Shown piece after piece: positions 1 to 6,756 of a stretch of 7,471 nucleotides of DNA (position 1 is the first letter of the stretch; each line of letters starts with the position of its first letter). The position numbers and the translations under genes were made by a program. Source of the DNA: an uncultured Oscillospiraceae bacterium (GTDB lineage: Bacteria > Bacillota_A > Clostridia > Oscillospirales > Acutalibacteraceae); contig USGR01000038.1 of assembly GCA_900554165.1 (NCBI GenBank), positions 1 through 7,471 on the forward strand, given 5' to 3'. The notes beneath the pieces are model-generated. The model was given only the letters and a program-made list of their open reading frames with translations. It searched no databases and was not told where the DNA came from.

Positions 1-1329
1 AGCTATACCAAGGTCGTCAAGCCTTGTTTTTACATCATTAAGCCGCAGTCCAACCAAGTCCGACGGCAATTCCAGCGTCTTTGGACCGGAACTTACCACA
101 AGCTGTATTGTTGAGCCGCTTTTTATCGGAGTATCTTTAGTAGGCGACTGCCTAATTATCGTGTCATACGGCTGGTCGGAATTTTCATATTCTCTAAGTT
201 CTATATTATATCCACTATATGCTGGGTCCGCCATTACCTCTGTGTATAAAAGCCCAACAAAATTTGGACACGGCATTTCATCAGACGGGCCGTCTTTCAT
301 AAATACATTGTAGAATATTATTACCGCTACTACTATAACTACTATAAATGCAGCCGCTATACCCGCCATTATAGCTACCATAGGCGGTTTTTTTACTGTT
401 TCTTCTCCTTCTTCTGCCGCTGTTGTATCATTCTCGCCTATCTCGCCTATATATTTTGTAGGTGATTCATCCACATCATGGATATAGCTAAAAGTAATCT
501 GAGGCTTTTTGCGAAACGCCTCCAAATCAGTCAGCATCTCTGTAGCAGATTGATATCTCTTTTCAGGATCCTTTTCCATAGCGTGCATTACTATCTGCTC
601 AAGACCAAGCGGTATGTTCTCATTTATCTGGCGAGGCCATACCGGCTCGCGCTGAAGCTGCATTATCGCTACGGATACAGCGCTGTCGGCTTCAAACGGA
701 AGCTGGCCAGTCAGCATTTCATAAAGCATTACACCCACTGAATATATATCAGACTTCTCATCGGTAAACTCGCCCTTGGCCTGCTCAGGACTTATATAAT
801 GCACCGAGCCTATGGCCTTGTCGGTCATGGTGCGCTGCTCGCTGCGTGAAAAACGCGCTATGCCAAAGTCCGTCACCTTAATTGTGCCGTCCTTAAGCAG
901 CATTATGTTCTGAGGCTTTATATCCCTATGAACTATCCCTTTAGAATGCGCGTGCTGAAGCGCACGGAGTATCTGTATTGTAAAATACACCGCTTCTCTT
1001 TCATCAAGGCGCTGCTTGCGCTCTATATACTGCTTTAGAGTTATACCGTCTATATATTCCATTACAATGTACTGTATTTCATCACCAAAGCTTACGTCGT
1101 AAACTTTTACTATGTTTGGATGCGACAGCACTGCTATTGCTTTAGATTCATTCTTAAAACGACGGCGGAACTCTTCATTGGCCAAAAATTCTTCCCTTAG
1201 TATTTTGACCGCTACTATGCGGTCGTCAATGGTGTCGTATGCCTTATACACCATCGCCATACCGCCGACGCCTATTATCTCCTTGATTTCATAGCGTCCG
1301 TCCAGCCTCTTGCCAATATATTTATCCAA
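1..1329 (-). CDS. prkC: PASTA-domain Ser/Thr protein kinase (PrkC/Stk1 family), C-terminus cut by window edge
   Basis: Membrane-anchored eukaryotic-type kinase that senses peptidoglycan or lipid II through extracellular PASTA repeats and phosphorylates cytosolic targets. The frame is open from a TTG at 1329 to base 1 (443 codons) with no stop, so the gene is partial. The kinase domain covers residues about 13-272: glycine loop G20-V27 (GVGGMAMV), catalytic Lys42, probable helix-C Glu61, HRD 134-136 with Asp136, Asn141, DFG 154-156, an activation loop with Thr167 and Thr169, then GSVHYISPEQ at 174-183. An acidic linker follows, then one transmembrane segment at about 317-343, PASTA 1 at about 352-418 and the start of PASTA 2. 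TTG is chosen because an in-frame TGA lies three codons upstream and GGGAG sits 9 nt before it. It follows the phosphatase by 18 nt, so the two are surely co-transcribed. Family proteins usually have two to four or more PASTA repeats, so the rest lies off the left edge. Confidence 0.96.
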   Translation of the reverse strand, partial: MDKYIGKRLDGRYEIKEIIGVGGMAMVYKAYDTIDDRIVAVKILREEFLANEEFRRRFKNESKAIAVLSHPNIVKVYDVSFGDEIQYIVMEYIDGITLKQYIERKQRLDEREAVYFTIQILRALQHAHSKGIVHRDIKPQNIMLLKDGTIKVTDFGIARFSRSEQRTMTDKAIGSVHYISPEQAKGEFTDEKSDIYSVGVMLYEMLTGQLPFEADSAVSVAIMQLQREPVWPRQINENIPLGLEQIVMHAMEKDPEKRYQSATEMLTDLEAFRKKPQITFSYIHDVDESPTKYIGEIGENDTTAAEEGEETVKKPPMVAIMAGIAAAFIVVIVVAVIIFYNVFMKDGPSDEMPCPNFVGLLYTEVMADPAYSGYNIELREYENSDQPYDTIIRQSPTKDTPIKSGSTIQLVVSSGPKTLELPSDLVGLRLNDVKTRLDDLGIA

Positions 1330-1347
1330 TAATATTCACTCCCTGTC

Positions 1348-2076
1348 CTACTCCGATAAAACTACTACGGTGATGTTGTCACCACCGCCGCCGGTGTTCG
1401 CTTCATCTATAAGTATCTCCGGCAAGTCGGAAAAACTGCTCGTGTCTATAAGCTCTATTATTCTTTCGCTGCTTACGTAATTCGTCAGACCATCAGTGCA
1501 TATAAGCAGCATTTTCCCCGGCTCTATTACCGCTTCATTATAGTCAACATCCACCGTCTCGCTTACGCCCAGCGCCCGCGTTATTACGTTCTTGCGCGGA
1601 TGAAACTGCGCCTCTTCAGGGGTAAGCTGTCCGCTTTCTATCATGTTTTGCACAATGGAATGGTCTTTTGTTATCTGCCTAAAGACGCCACCGCCGGCTA
1701 TATACGCACGGCTGTCACCAGCATGAACTATATGTGCTACACCGTCCGATATAACAGCCGCTACCGCAGTCGTGCCCATTCCCGCCAGAGCTTCAACAGA
1801 ACGGGACATGTCAAACACGCTCACATTCGCCGCATACATGGCCGAACTCAGCATTGTCTTTATAGATGTAGAGCTCATGCCCTCGCGGTATGAGGCAGAT
1901 ATATGCTCCGACAGTATTCTCACCGCCGTAACACTCGCTATGTTTCCGCCGTTGGCGCCGCCCATGCCGTCACATACGACAGCCCATGCTACGCCTCCCG
2001 GCAGCTCGCCTGCTGAATATGAGTCCTGGTTAGATGCGCGTACCAGACCTTTATTTGATTTTGCTGCAATGCGCAC
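1348..2076 (-). CDS. prpC: PP2C-type Ser/Thr protein phosphatase (PrpC/Stp family)
   Basis: Soluble Mn/Mg-dependent phosphatase that reverses phosphorylation by the adjacent PASTA kinase. It is 242 aa, the usual length for Stp/PrpC. All metal-site motifs are visible: RxxNQD at 13-18 (Asp18), DGMGG at 36-40 (Asp36), MGTT at 100-103, GDSRAY at 120-125, TKDHS at 136-140, VITRALG at 164-170, TDG at 194-196 (Asp195) and GGGGDNIT at 229-236 (Asp233). The start is GTG at 2076. A run of six G (2082-2087) lies 5 nt upstream and begins right after the rlmN stop, leaving a gap of only 12 nt. It is read after rlmN and 18 nt before the kinase, so kinase and antagonist are made from one message. Nothing is missing, and I see no alternative identity. 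Confidence 0.97.
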   Translation of the reverse strand: MRIAAKSNKGLVRASNQDSYSAGELPGGVAWAVVCDGMGGANGGNIASVTAVRILSEHISASYREGMSSTSIKTMLSSAMYAANVSVFDMSRSVEALAGMGTTAVAAVISDGVAHIVHAGDSRAYIAGGGVFRQITKDHSIVQNMIESGQLTPEEAQFHPRKNVITRALGVSETVDVDYNEAVIEPGKMLLICTDGLTNYVSSERIIELIDTSSFSDLPEILIDEANTGGGGDNITVVVLSE

Positions 2077-2081
2077 AGTAT

Positions 2082-2087
2082 CCCCCC
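2082..2087 (-). promoter_or_regulatory. G-run ribosome binding site of the phosphatase
   Basis: Six consecutive G (AGGGGGGA on the minus strand) end 5 nt before the GTG start and follow the rlmN TAA at once. This site supports GTG at 2076 as the start, and its position suggests that ribosomes finishing rlmN could reload here. Confidence 0.65.
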
Positions 2088-2088
2088 T

Positions 2089-3108
2089 TTAAGAGTACCT
2101 GCGTCTTAATTGTCCGCAGGAGGCGTCTATATCTCCTCCCAGCGTACGCCTTACGGTTGCATTTATTCCCTGTTTTATAAGTATATCTTTAAACCTGTTT
2201 ACCCGGCTCATGTCCGGAGTATTCATATCTTTACGCGCTGGGTTGACAGGTATTATATTTACATGGCACAGCATCCCTTTTATTATTGACGCTAATTCAT
2301 ATGCACAATCATCGCTGTCGTTAAGTCCTTTTATGAGCGAATACTCAAATGATATGCGCCGGCTCGTCGATTTAGTATAAGCCCTGCATGCCTTTATAAG
2401 CTCCGACACGTTCCACCGCTTGTTTATTGGCATTATTTTATTTCGTATCTCATCATTGGGAGCGTGCAGCGACACCGATAATGTAAACTGCGGGTGCATC
2501 GGTATGAGCTCATATATCTTATCAACCAACCCACATGTCGAAACAGATATATGCCGCTGACCTATATTAAGACCGTCAGCATCCGACACAAGCTTTAGAA
2601 ACTTTAGCACATTGTAAAAATTATCAAGCGGCTCGCCTATTCCCATTAACACTATGTTGGATGGCTTTATACCGCTGTCCTCTACACAGGTATATATCTG
2701 CGACAGCATCTCCGACGGGGCAAGGTTTCGGCTCAGCCCGTTTACGGTAGATGCACAGAATTTACAACCCATACGGCAGCCGGCCTGCGTCGATATACAC
2801 ATACTGTATCCGTGCTTATATTCCATAAGCACGCTTTCCACCATTTCGCCGTCCTCAAGCTTATACAAGTATTTTACAGTATTATCATGTGTAGATACAA
2901 GCTTTTTTTGTATTTTGCAGTTTACAATACTGTAACAGTCGTTAAGGTTTTGTCTCATATTAAGCGGCAGATTTGTCATTTCGTCAAATGAATGCACCCC
3001 GCGCATCAGCCATTTATATATCTGATCAGCACGGTATGCAGGATATTCCATTTTGGTAATCTGTTCTCTTAGCTCATCTGCCGCCAGGGAACGTATATCG
3101 GTTTTTAT
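2089..3108 (-). CDS. rlmN: Dual-specificity 23S rRNA (A2503-C2) / tRNA (A37-C2) methyltransferase RlmN, apparent ATA start
   Basis: Radical-SAM enzyme that adds a methyl group to C2 of A2503 in 23S rRNA and of A37 in some tRNAs, supporting translational accuracy. Numbered from ATA at 3108 (339 aa, normal for the family), it has the cluster motif CxxxCxxC at Cys111, Cys115 and Cys118, a GIGEP SAM motif at 156-160, Cys104 in MCISTQAGC, and C-terminal Cys331 in GGDIDASCGQL, which matches the methyl-carrying cysteine of E. coli RlmN. The ending fits RlmN rather than Cfr. The first ATG (3051) lies at residue 20 and would remove KTDIRSLAADELREQITK, which looks like the usual RlmN N-terminus. No in-frame start exists further upstream because the rsmB TAA immediately precedes the ATA in the same frame. 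A perfect Shine-Dalgarno 8 nt before ATA supports it. The function is near certain; the start codon is inferred. Confidence 0.95.
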   Translation of the reverse strand: MKTDIRSLAADELREQITKMEYPAYRADQIYKWLMRGVHSFDEMTNLPLNMRQNLNDCYSIVNCKIQKKLVSTHDNTVKYLYKLEDGEMVESVLMEYKHGYSMCISTQAGCRMGCKFCASTVNGLSRNLAPSEMLSQIYTCVEDSGIKPSNIVLMGIGEPLDNFYNVLKFLKLVSDADGLNIGQRHISVSTCGLVDKIYELIPMHPQFTLSVSLHAPNDEIRNKIMPINKRWNVSELIKACRAYTKSTSRRISFEYSLIKGLNDSDDCAYELASIIKGMLCHVNIIPVNPARKDMNTPDMSRVNRFKDILIKQGINATVRRTLGGDIDASCGQLRRRYS

Positions 3109-4440
3109 TTATTCGTCCTCCTTTTTAAAGGCGGCCATAAAAAATCCGTCTGTTAAATGAATATGCGGCAGCAGTGTTATCATATTCGTACAAGTACCTT
3201 TACTGCTGTCGTTTATTATACCATATATGCCGCTTATATCAATGGGTTTTAAATTACACATATGTAAAAATTCGTTTAATACGCCCTCATTTTCATCCTT
3301 TTTTAGCGTACATGTCGAATAAACCAATATTCCGCCGGGTTTAAGGCGCTTTTGCGCCGACATAAGTATTTTCAGCTGAAGCTGCGGCAAGTCCCTTACC
3401 GCATCATACTCCTTATATTTTATATCCGGCTTTTTTGACATTACACCAAGACCTGAGCAGGGCACATCGCATATTACTCTGTCGAACAGTCCCAAATCCT
3501 CACTGCATTCAGATGCGTCGCCTTTAACCGCCTTTATGCTTTTAATGCCTAATCTATCGGCGCCGCGCTGTATCAGCTTAACACGCGCCTCATGCACATC
3601 CTGCGATATTATTTCCCCGCTGTCTTGCATCATTTCCGCTATTGTGAAAGATTTTCCGCCGGGCGCGGCGCAGGTATCGAGAACCCTCATGCCGCTCTCA
3701 ACAGAAAGAGCCATACAGCACAGCTGCGACGCTATATCCTGAACATGGAACCTGCCCTCTTTATACAGCTTCATCTGCTCTATCCCGCTGCCCTTTTCAA
3801 GCCTTAAAGCGTCCATTTTGTCATAAGGGACATGTATGTCAAGGCCGGAAGCTTTTAGCAGCTTTTCAAGCCCAGTACGGCTGTTTTTTAAAGTATTCAC
3901 CCTTAAAGTAACCGGAGCACTGTCAAAACTTACGCGCAGTATGTCCTCCGCCGCGTCGCCGTAACCCTGACGCAGCGTGTCATATATCCAGCGCTTGCAG
4001 GAATATTTTATTTCCGGATTGTCGCTCTTTTCAATAGCCTGAAAGCACATCTCACGCTCAGACAATATCTTCTTAAGCACGGCATTTATAAATCCGACAG
4101 CCCATTTATCGCTTCTTTTGACAAGCTCTACCGTTTCGCCCACCGCAGCGTGTGCGGGAATTTTGTCCATATATAAAATTTGATATGTACCAACCCTCAG
4201 CGCATTTATCACGCTGAAAGGCAGCTTGTCCACACGCTTGCCGGCATATCGCCGTATTATAAAATCCAGCGTGTACATTCTCTCTACAACACCGTAAAAA
4301 ATTGCCGATGCAAGAGCCGTATCTTTTTTATCCAGAGCCATGGCGTTAAGCTGTGCATCAAGCACCAAATTTGAATAGCCGCCGCTGCGCTGCATTTTTA
4401 CCAAAGCCGTATGCGCAGCCTTTCTCGCACCACTTGCCAT
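3109..4440 (-). CDS. rsmB: 16S rRNA (cytosine-967-C5) methyltransferase RsmB (Sun/Fmu)
   Basis: SAM-dependent enzyme that makes m5C at position 967 (E. coli numbering) of 16S rRNA. It is 443 aa, the usual size. Residues about 5-130 form the NusB-like RNA-binding domain (ARKAAHTAL start, then RVGTYQILYMDKIPAHAAVGE and GFINAVLKK). The methyltransferase core follows, with VLDTCAAPGGKS at 253-264 for SAM binding, Asp281 ending the acidic strand, GDAS at 307-310, motif IV DVPCSGLG with Cys328, and motif VI YSTCTL with Cys377, the expected nucleophile. The ATG overlaps the stop of the metallopeptidase gene by one base (TAATG), which indicates translational coupling. Its last codons carry the rlmN ribosome binding site, and its TAA touches the proposed rlmN start. 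Both Cys residues are present, so it should be active. Confidence 0.97.
   Translation of the reverse strand: MASGARKAAHTALVKMQRSGGYSNLVLDAQLNAMALDKKDTALASAIFYGVVERMYTLDFIIRRYAGKRVDKLPFSVINALRVGTYQILYMDKIPAHAAVGETVELVKRSDKWAVGFINAVLKKILSEREMCFQAIEKSDNPEIKYSCKRWIYDTLRQGYGDAAEDILRVSFDSAPVTLRVNTLKNSRTGLEKLLKASGLDIHVPYDKMDALRLEKGSGIEQMKLYKEGRFHVQDIASQLCCMALSVESGMRVLDTCAAPGGKSFTIAEMMQDSGEIISQDVHEARVKLIQRGADRLGIKSIKAVKGDASECSEDLGLFDRVICDVPCSGLGVMSKKPDIKYKEYDAVRDLPQLQLKILMSAQKRLKPGGILVYSTCTLKKDENEGVLNEFLHMCNLKPIDISGIYGIINDSSKGTCTNMITLLPHIHLTDGFFMAAFKKEDE
3117..3123 (-). promoter_or_regulatory. Perfect Shine-Dalgarno AAGGAGG that decides the rlmN start
   Basis: AAGGAGG lies inside the last codons of rsmB (AAA AAG GAG GAC GAA TAA) and ends 8 nt before the ATA at 3108, the ideal spacing. 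The ATG at 3051 has only a weak purine stretch (AAGAGAA) some 13 nt before it, while this strong site is about 65 nt away. Confidence 0.8.
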
Positions 4441-5114
4441 TATCTTTTCCTGCCGTTTATCTGCGTTATATAATATACAAGCGTGAGCAGCGACTGAAGC
4501 AGTGCCGCGACATATGTCAGCGCCGCCGCGGTCAATACCTTTTTGGCACCGGAAAGCTCTTCTGCGCTTAGCAGTCCGGAAGCTTCTATATTCTTTACAG
4601 CACGGGAGCTTGCGTTAAACTCCACCGGCAGCGTAACCAGCTGAAATACCACAACCGCAGCAAAAAGTATTACGCCTACCCATGCTATAGTAAGCATGTT
4701 TATTACAAGACCTAATATTATAAGCAGAACACCAAAAGCCGAGCCAAAATTTGTAATGGGAATTATAGCGGCACGAATCTTTATCGGGCCATACCCTTCG
4801 GCATATTGCATTGCATGCCCCGCTTCATGGCAGGCAATTCCCACCGCAGCTATCGAATCACCGTAAAAAATGTCGCGGCTTAGAGATATAGTATTGGTTC
4901 TCGGATTATAATTGTCTGTCAAATGGCCTTCTATGCACTGTATCGCTACATCATATACGCCATTGGCGCGCAGTACCGCTTCTGCCGCCTGTGCGCCCGT
5001 TATGTGCCGGCTGTTCTGTATCCTGCCGTATTTTCTGTACTGCGACGATATAAGCCCCTGCGTTATAAGTACAAGCAGCAGCGATGGGATAAATACATAC
5101 AACATATAATACAT
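4440..5114 (-). CDS. Membrane zinc metallopeptidase of the YugP family (Zn_peptidase_2)
   Basis: Predicted integral-membrane zinc metallopeptidase similar to B. subtilis YugP; its physiological substrate is not known to me. From ATG 5114 it is 224 aa, nearly identical in length to YugP. Features: an N-terminal hydrophobic segment (about 4-22), a TGAQAAEAVLRANG stretch at 39-52, the conserved LTDNYNP at 65-71, and zinc motif HEAGH at 96-100 (His96, Glu97, His100). Two hydrophobic spans follow at about 117-139 and 143-163, then LPVEFNASSRAV at 162-173, GAKKVLTAAALTYVAA near the end, and a fourth hydrophobic span. The frame stays open to 5177, but ATG 5114 has GGAGG (5125-5129) 10 nt upstream and gives the family-typical N-terminus; ATG 5105 is a second option. 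It shares one base with rsmB. A 241-nt gap from fmt suggests it may also have its own promoter. Confidence 0.9.
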   Translation of the reverse strand: MYYMLYVFIPSLLLVLITQGLISSQYRKYGRIQNSRHITGAQAAEAVLRANGVYDVAIQCIEGHLTDNYNPRTNTISLSRDIFYGDSIAAVGIACHEAGHAMQYAEGYGPIKIRAAIIPITNFGSAFGVLLIILGLVINMLTIAWVGVILFAAVVVFQLVTLPVEFNASSRAVKNIEASGLLSAEELSGAKKVLTAAALTYVAALLQSLLTLVYYITQINGRKR

Positions 5115-5207
5115 AATTTTTAATCCTCCATTATGTGCAAAGCCTATATATAAAAGGTTTTGAGCTATTATTGGCAAGAAAGGAAATAATCATTAAATCT
5201 GTTTTAT

Positions 5208-5223
5208 ATTGTTTATAAACAAT
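5208..5223. repeat. Perfect 16-bp palindrome ATTGTTTATAAACAAT, possible operator
   Basis: The sequence equals its own reverse complement over all 16 bases. On the minus strand it begins 4 nt after a TATAAT box, so it would cover the transcription start and first transcribed bases, a typical repressor position. No regulator can be named from the sequence. An A+T-rich chance palindrome remains possible. Confidence 0.5.
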
Positions 5224-5227
5224 TTAG

Positions 5228-5233
5228 ATTATA
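5228..5233 (-). promoter_or_regulatory. Candidate -10 box (TATAAT) of an internal promoter for the metallopeptidase to kinase genes
   Basis: An exact TATAAT preceded by AAGG on the minus strand, about 114 nt ahead of the metallopeptidase ATG. No good -35 is found at 16-18 nt (best is GAAAAT) and there is no extended TGn, so as a promoter it is weak unless an activator helps. It is listed because of its position and the adjoining palindrome. Confidence 0.35.
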
Positions 5234-5355
5234 CCTTATTCATCAAGTATATTTTCTAATTCTACCCTATATCTCTGCAAAAACGCTTATGCCGCAATTA
5301 TAACCGCCCGCTGACAATTTTTTATACGCTCTGATTTTTAATATAACCGTTTGCC

Positions 5356-6288
5356 TTATTTCCCAAGTACAGCGCCTATTTCTACTGCATGGCCCCGCAA
5401 AAATGCGTCCACCGGCATTTTGCCTGAGCCTTCCGGCTGTATTACTAAAAAGTCAATCACACTGCCGTCGCCGCATGCGGCGGAAATAGCACCGTCTGTA
5501 AAGCAGACCGAGCCGGCCGGCATTTTTGTCGTTTTATCAGAAACGGCGGCCTCAACAATCTTAATTCTCCTGCCGTTAAGCATTATAAAGGCCGACGGCC
5601 ATGGCGTAAACGCCCTTATCATATTGTATATCTCACGTGCGGTCTTTGAAAAGTCTATCTCGCCCATGCTCTTCTTTATAAGCGGAGCATAAGTAAATTC
5701 CTCACCCTGCGGGCGCGGCGTGATGCTGCCGTTTTCCAGCTTGTTGAGCGTGCTGATAATAATCTTAGCGCCAAGAGCGGATAATCTGTCATGCAGGCTG
5801 TCCGCCGTCTCATTCTCGCCTATCTCGGTTTCAGCCTGCTCAAGTATGTCGCCGGTATCAAGTCCCTTTGCCATTTTCATCGTGGTAATGCCGGTGACCT
5901 TGTCCCCGTTGTATATCGCCCACTGTATGGGCGCCGCGCCGCGCAGCCTTGGCAGCAGCGAAGCGTGGATGTTTACGCATCCCAACCGCGGCAGCTTCAA
6001 TATGCTCTCCGGCAGAATTTGTCCATATGCCGCTACTACTATTATATCAGGATTTAGCTGTTTTATTACCGCCTCGGCGTCGCTGTCACGCAGCTTCTCC
6101 GGCTGATATACCGCTATGCCGTGCTTTTCGGCGCATATCTTTACCGGCGGCTTGCGCAGATTATATCCGCGTCCTGCCGGCTTGTCGGGCTGTGCAAAAA
6201 TCGCCTGTACGTTATGACCTTCGGATATTATAGACTCCAGCGCCGGTACGGCAAAGTCCGGGGTTCCCATATATACTATATTAAGCAT
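5356..6288 (-). CDS. fmt: Methionyl-tRNA formyltransferase
   Basis: Transfers a formyl group from 10-formyl-tetrahydrofolate to initiator Met-tRNA in the cytosol, before bacterial translation initiation. It is 310 aa, close to the usual 310-315. It opens with MLNIVYMGTPDFAVPAL, the standard N-terminus. The catalytic triad is at Asn106, His108 and Asp144, the same numbers as in E. coli, within VNIHASLLPRLRGAAPIQW and GLDTGDI. QPDKPAGRG at 33-41 is the loop that helps read the tRNA acceptor end. A C-terminal OB-like domain runs from about 205 to the end. ATG 6288 directly follows the def TAA (TAAATG), and GGAGG in the last def codons lies 5 nt upstream of that stop-start junction's ATG, so coupling with def is expected. 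The pairing also makes sense because Fmt adds the group that Def removes. Confidence 0.98.
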   Translation of the reverse strand: MLNIVYMGTPDFAVPALESIISEGHNVQAIFAQPDKPAGRGYNLRKPPVKICAEKHGIAVYQPEKLRDSDAEAVIKQLNPDIIVVAAYGQILPESILKLPRLGCVNIHASLLPRLRGAAPIQWAIYNGDKVTGITTMKMAKGLDTGDILEQAETEIGENETADSLHDRLSALGAKIIISTLNKLENGSITPRPQGEEFTYAPLIKKSMGEIDFSKTAREIYNMIRAFTPWPSAFIMLNGRRIKIVEAAVSDKTTKMPAGSVCFTDGAISAACGDGSVIDFLVIQPEGSGKMPVDAFLRGHAVEIGAVLGK

Positions 6289-6756
6289 TTAGCCCTCCAA
6301 ATCAGATTCTTTTATGTCCCTTATAACATACTGTTTAAACAAAATGCCGTCAAGATGGTCGACCTCATGACATATTGCCTTGGCCTTTAAGTCCTCCGCC
6401 TTTAATATAAATGTTTCGCCCTTGCGGTTCTGTGCCTTTACCTTGACTACCTTTGGACGCCTTGTTATACCGTACTCTCCTGGGAACGACAGACATCCCT
6501 CTGCCGTTTCCTGCCGGCCGCGCTTATATATTATCTCCGGATTTATAAGCTCTATTACACCGTCGCCGACGTCTATTATGCATACGCGTTTAAGCACGCC
6601 CACCTGATTTGCAGCAAGCCCCGCGCCGTCTGCATGATGCAGCGTTTCTATCATATCGTCGATAAGCTGCGCAAGCTTGTCGTCAAATGACGTAACCTCG
6701 CGCGCCTTTTTTTCTAATACTTCATCACCATATTTTACGATGTTTCTGAGTGCCAT
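6289..6756 (-). CDS. def: Peptide deformylase
   Basis: Metalloenzyme that removes the N-formyl group from nascent proteins at the ribosome exit. It is 155 aa, typical for the short Def type. The three signatures are present: motif 1 GAGLAANQVG at 44-53 (Asn where many Defs have Pro), motif 2 EGCLS at 86-90 with metal ligand Cys88, and motif 3 HEVDH at 130-134 with ligands His130 and His134 and catalytic Glu131. ATG 6756 has a strong AAGGAGAGG site at 6762-6770, 5 nt upstream. The start MALRNIVKYGDEVL is normal for the family. It is the first gene of the main unit, driven by the promoter at 6928-6956, with fmt attached to its stop codon. Confidence 0.98.
   Translation of the reverse strand: MALRNIVKYGDEVLEKKAREVTSFDDKLAQLIDDMIETLHHADGAGLAANQVGVLKRVCIIDVGDGVIELINPEIIYKRGRQETAEGCLSFPGEYGITRRPKVVKVKAQNRKGETFILKAEDLKAKAICHEVDHLDGILFKQYVIRDIKESDLEG

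Larger units (their letters stand above)
5115..5355. other. A+T-rich intergenic region between fmt and the metallopeptidase gene
   Basis: This 241-nt gap has no credible reading frame. Read on the minus strand it holds an 8-bp direct repeat CGGTTATA shortly after the fmt stop, a TATAAT box at 5228-5233, a perfect 16-bp palindrome at 5208-5223, and, weaker, TTGCCA (5172-5177) 19 nt ahead of TATATA (5147-5152). I found no GC-rich hairpin followed by a T-run on the minus strand, so no clear intrinsic terminator separates fmt from the downstream genes. Partial read-through with an internal promoter is the simplest reading. Confidence 0.5.

Noticed and set aside
3049..3051. rlmN start at the first ATG
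   Set aside because: It would drop the N-terminal KTDIRSL region and ignores the perfect AAGGAGG site, leaving only a weak purine stretch at poor spacing.
2089..3108. Cfr-type antibiotic-resistance methyltransferase
   Set aside because: The N-terminus, the GGDIDASCGQL ending and the housekeeping context fit RlmN.
5115..5177. Longer start for the metallopeptidase at ATG 5177
   Set aside because: It adds 21 residues unlike the family, has no ribosome binding site, and would include the GGAGG that fits ATG 5114.
5280..5345. Intrinsic terminator after fmt
   Set aside because: T-rich and G-rich patches are present, but no stable stem directly precedes a T-run on the minus strand.
5720..6106. 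Plus-strand open frame of 128 codons inside fmt, and similar plus-strand frames at 478-741, 1600-1893, 1772-2092 and 5351-5692
   Set aside because: They lie antisense to well-supported genes, show no family motifs, and result from codon bias of the real minus-strand genes.
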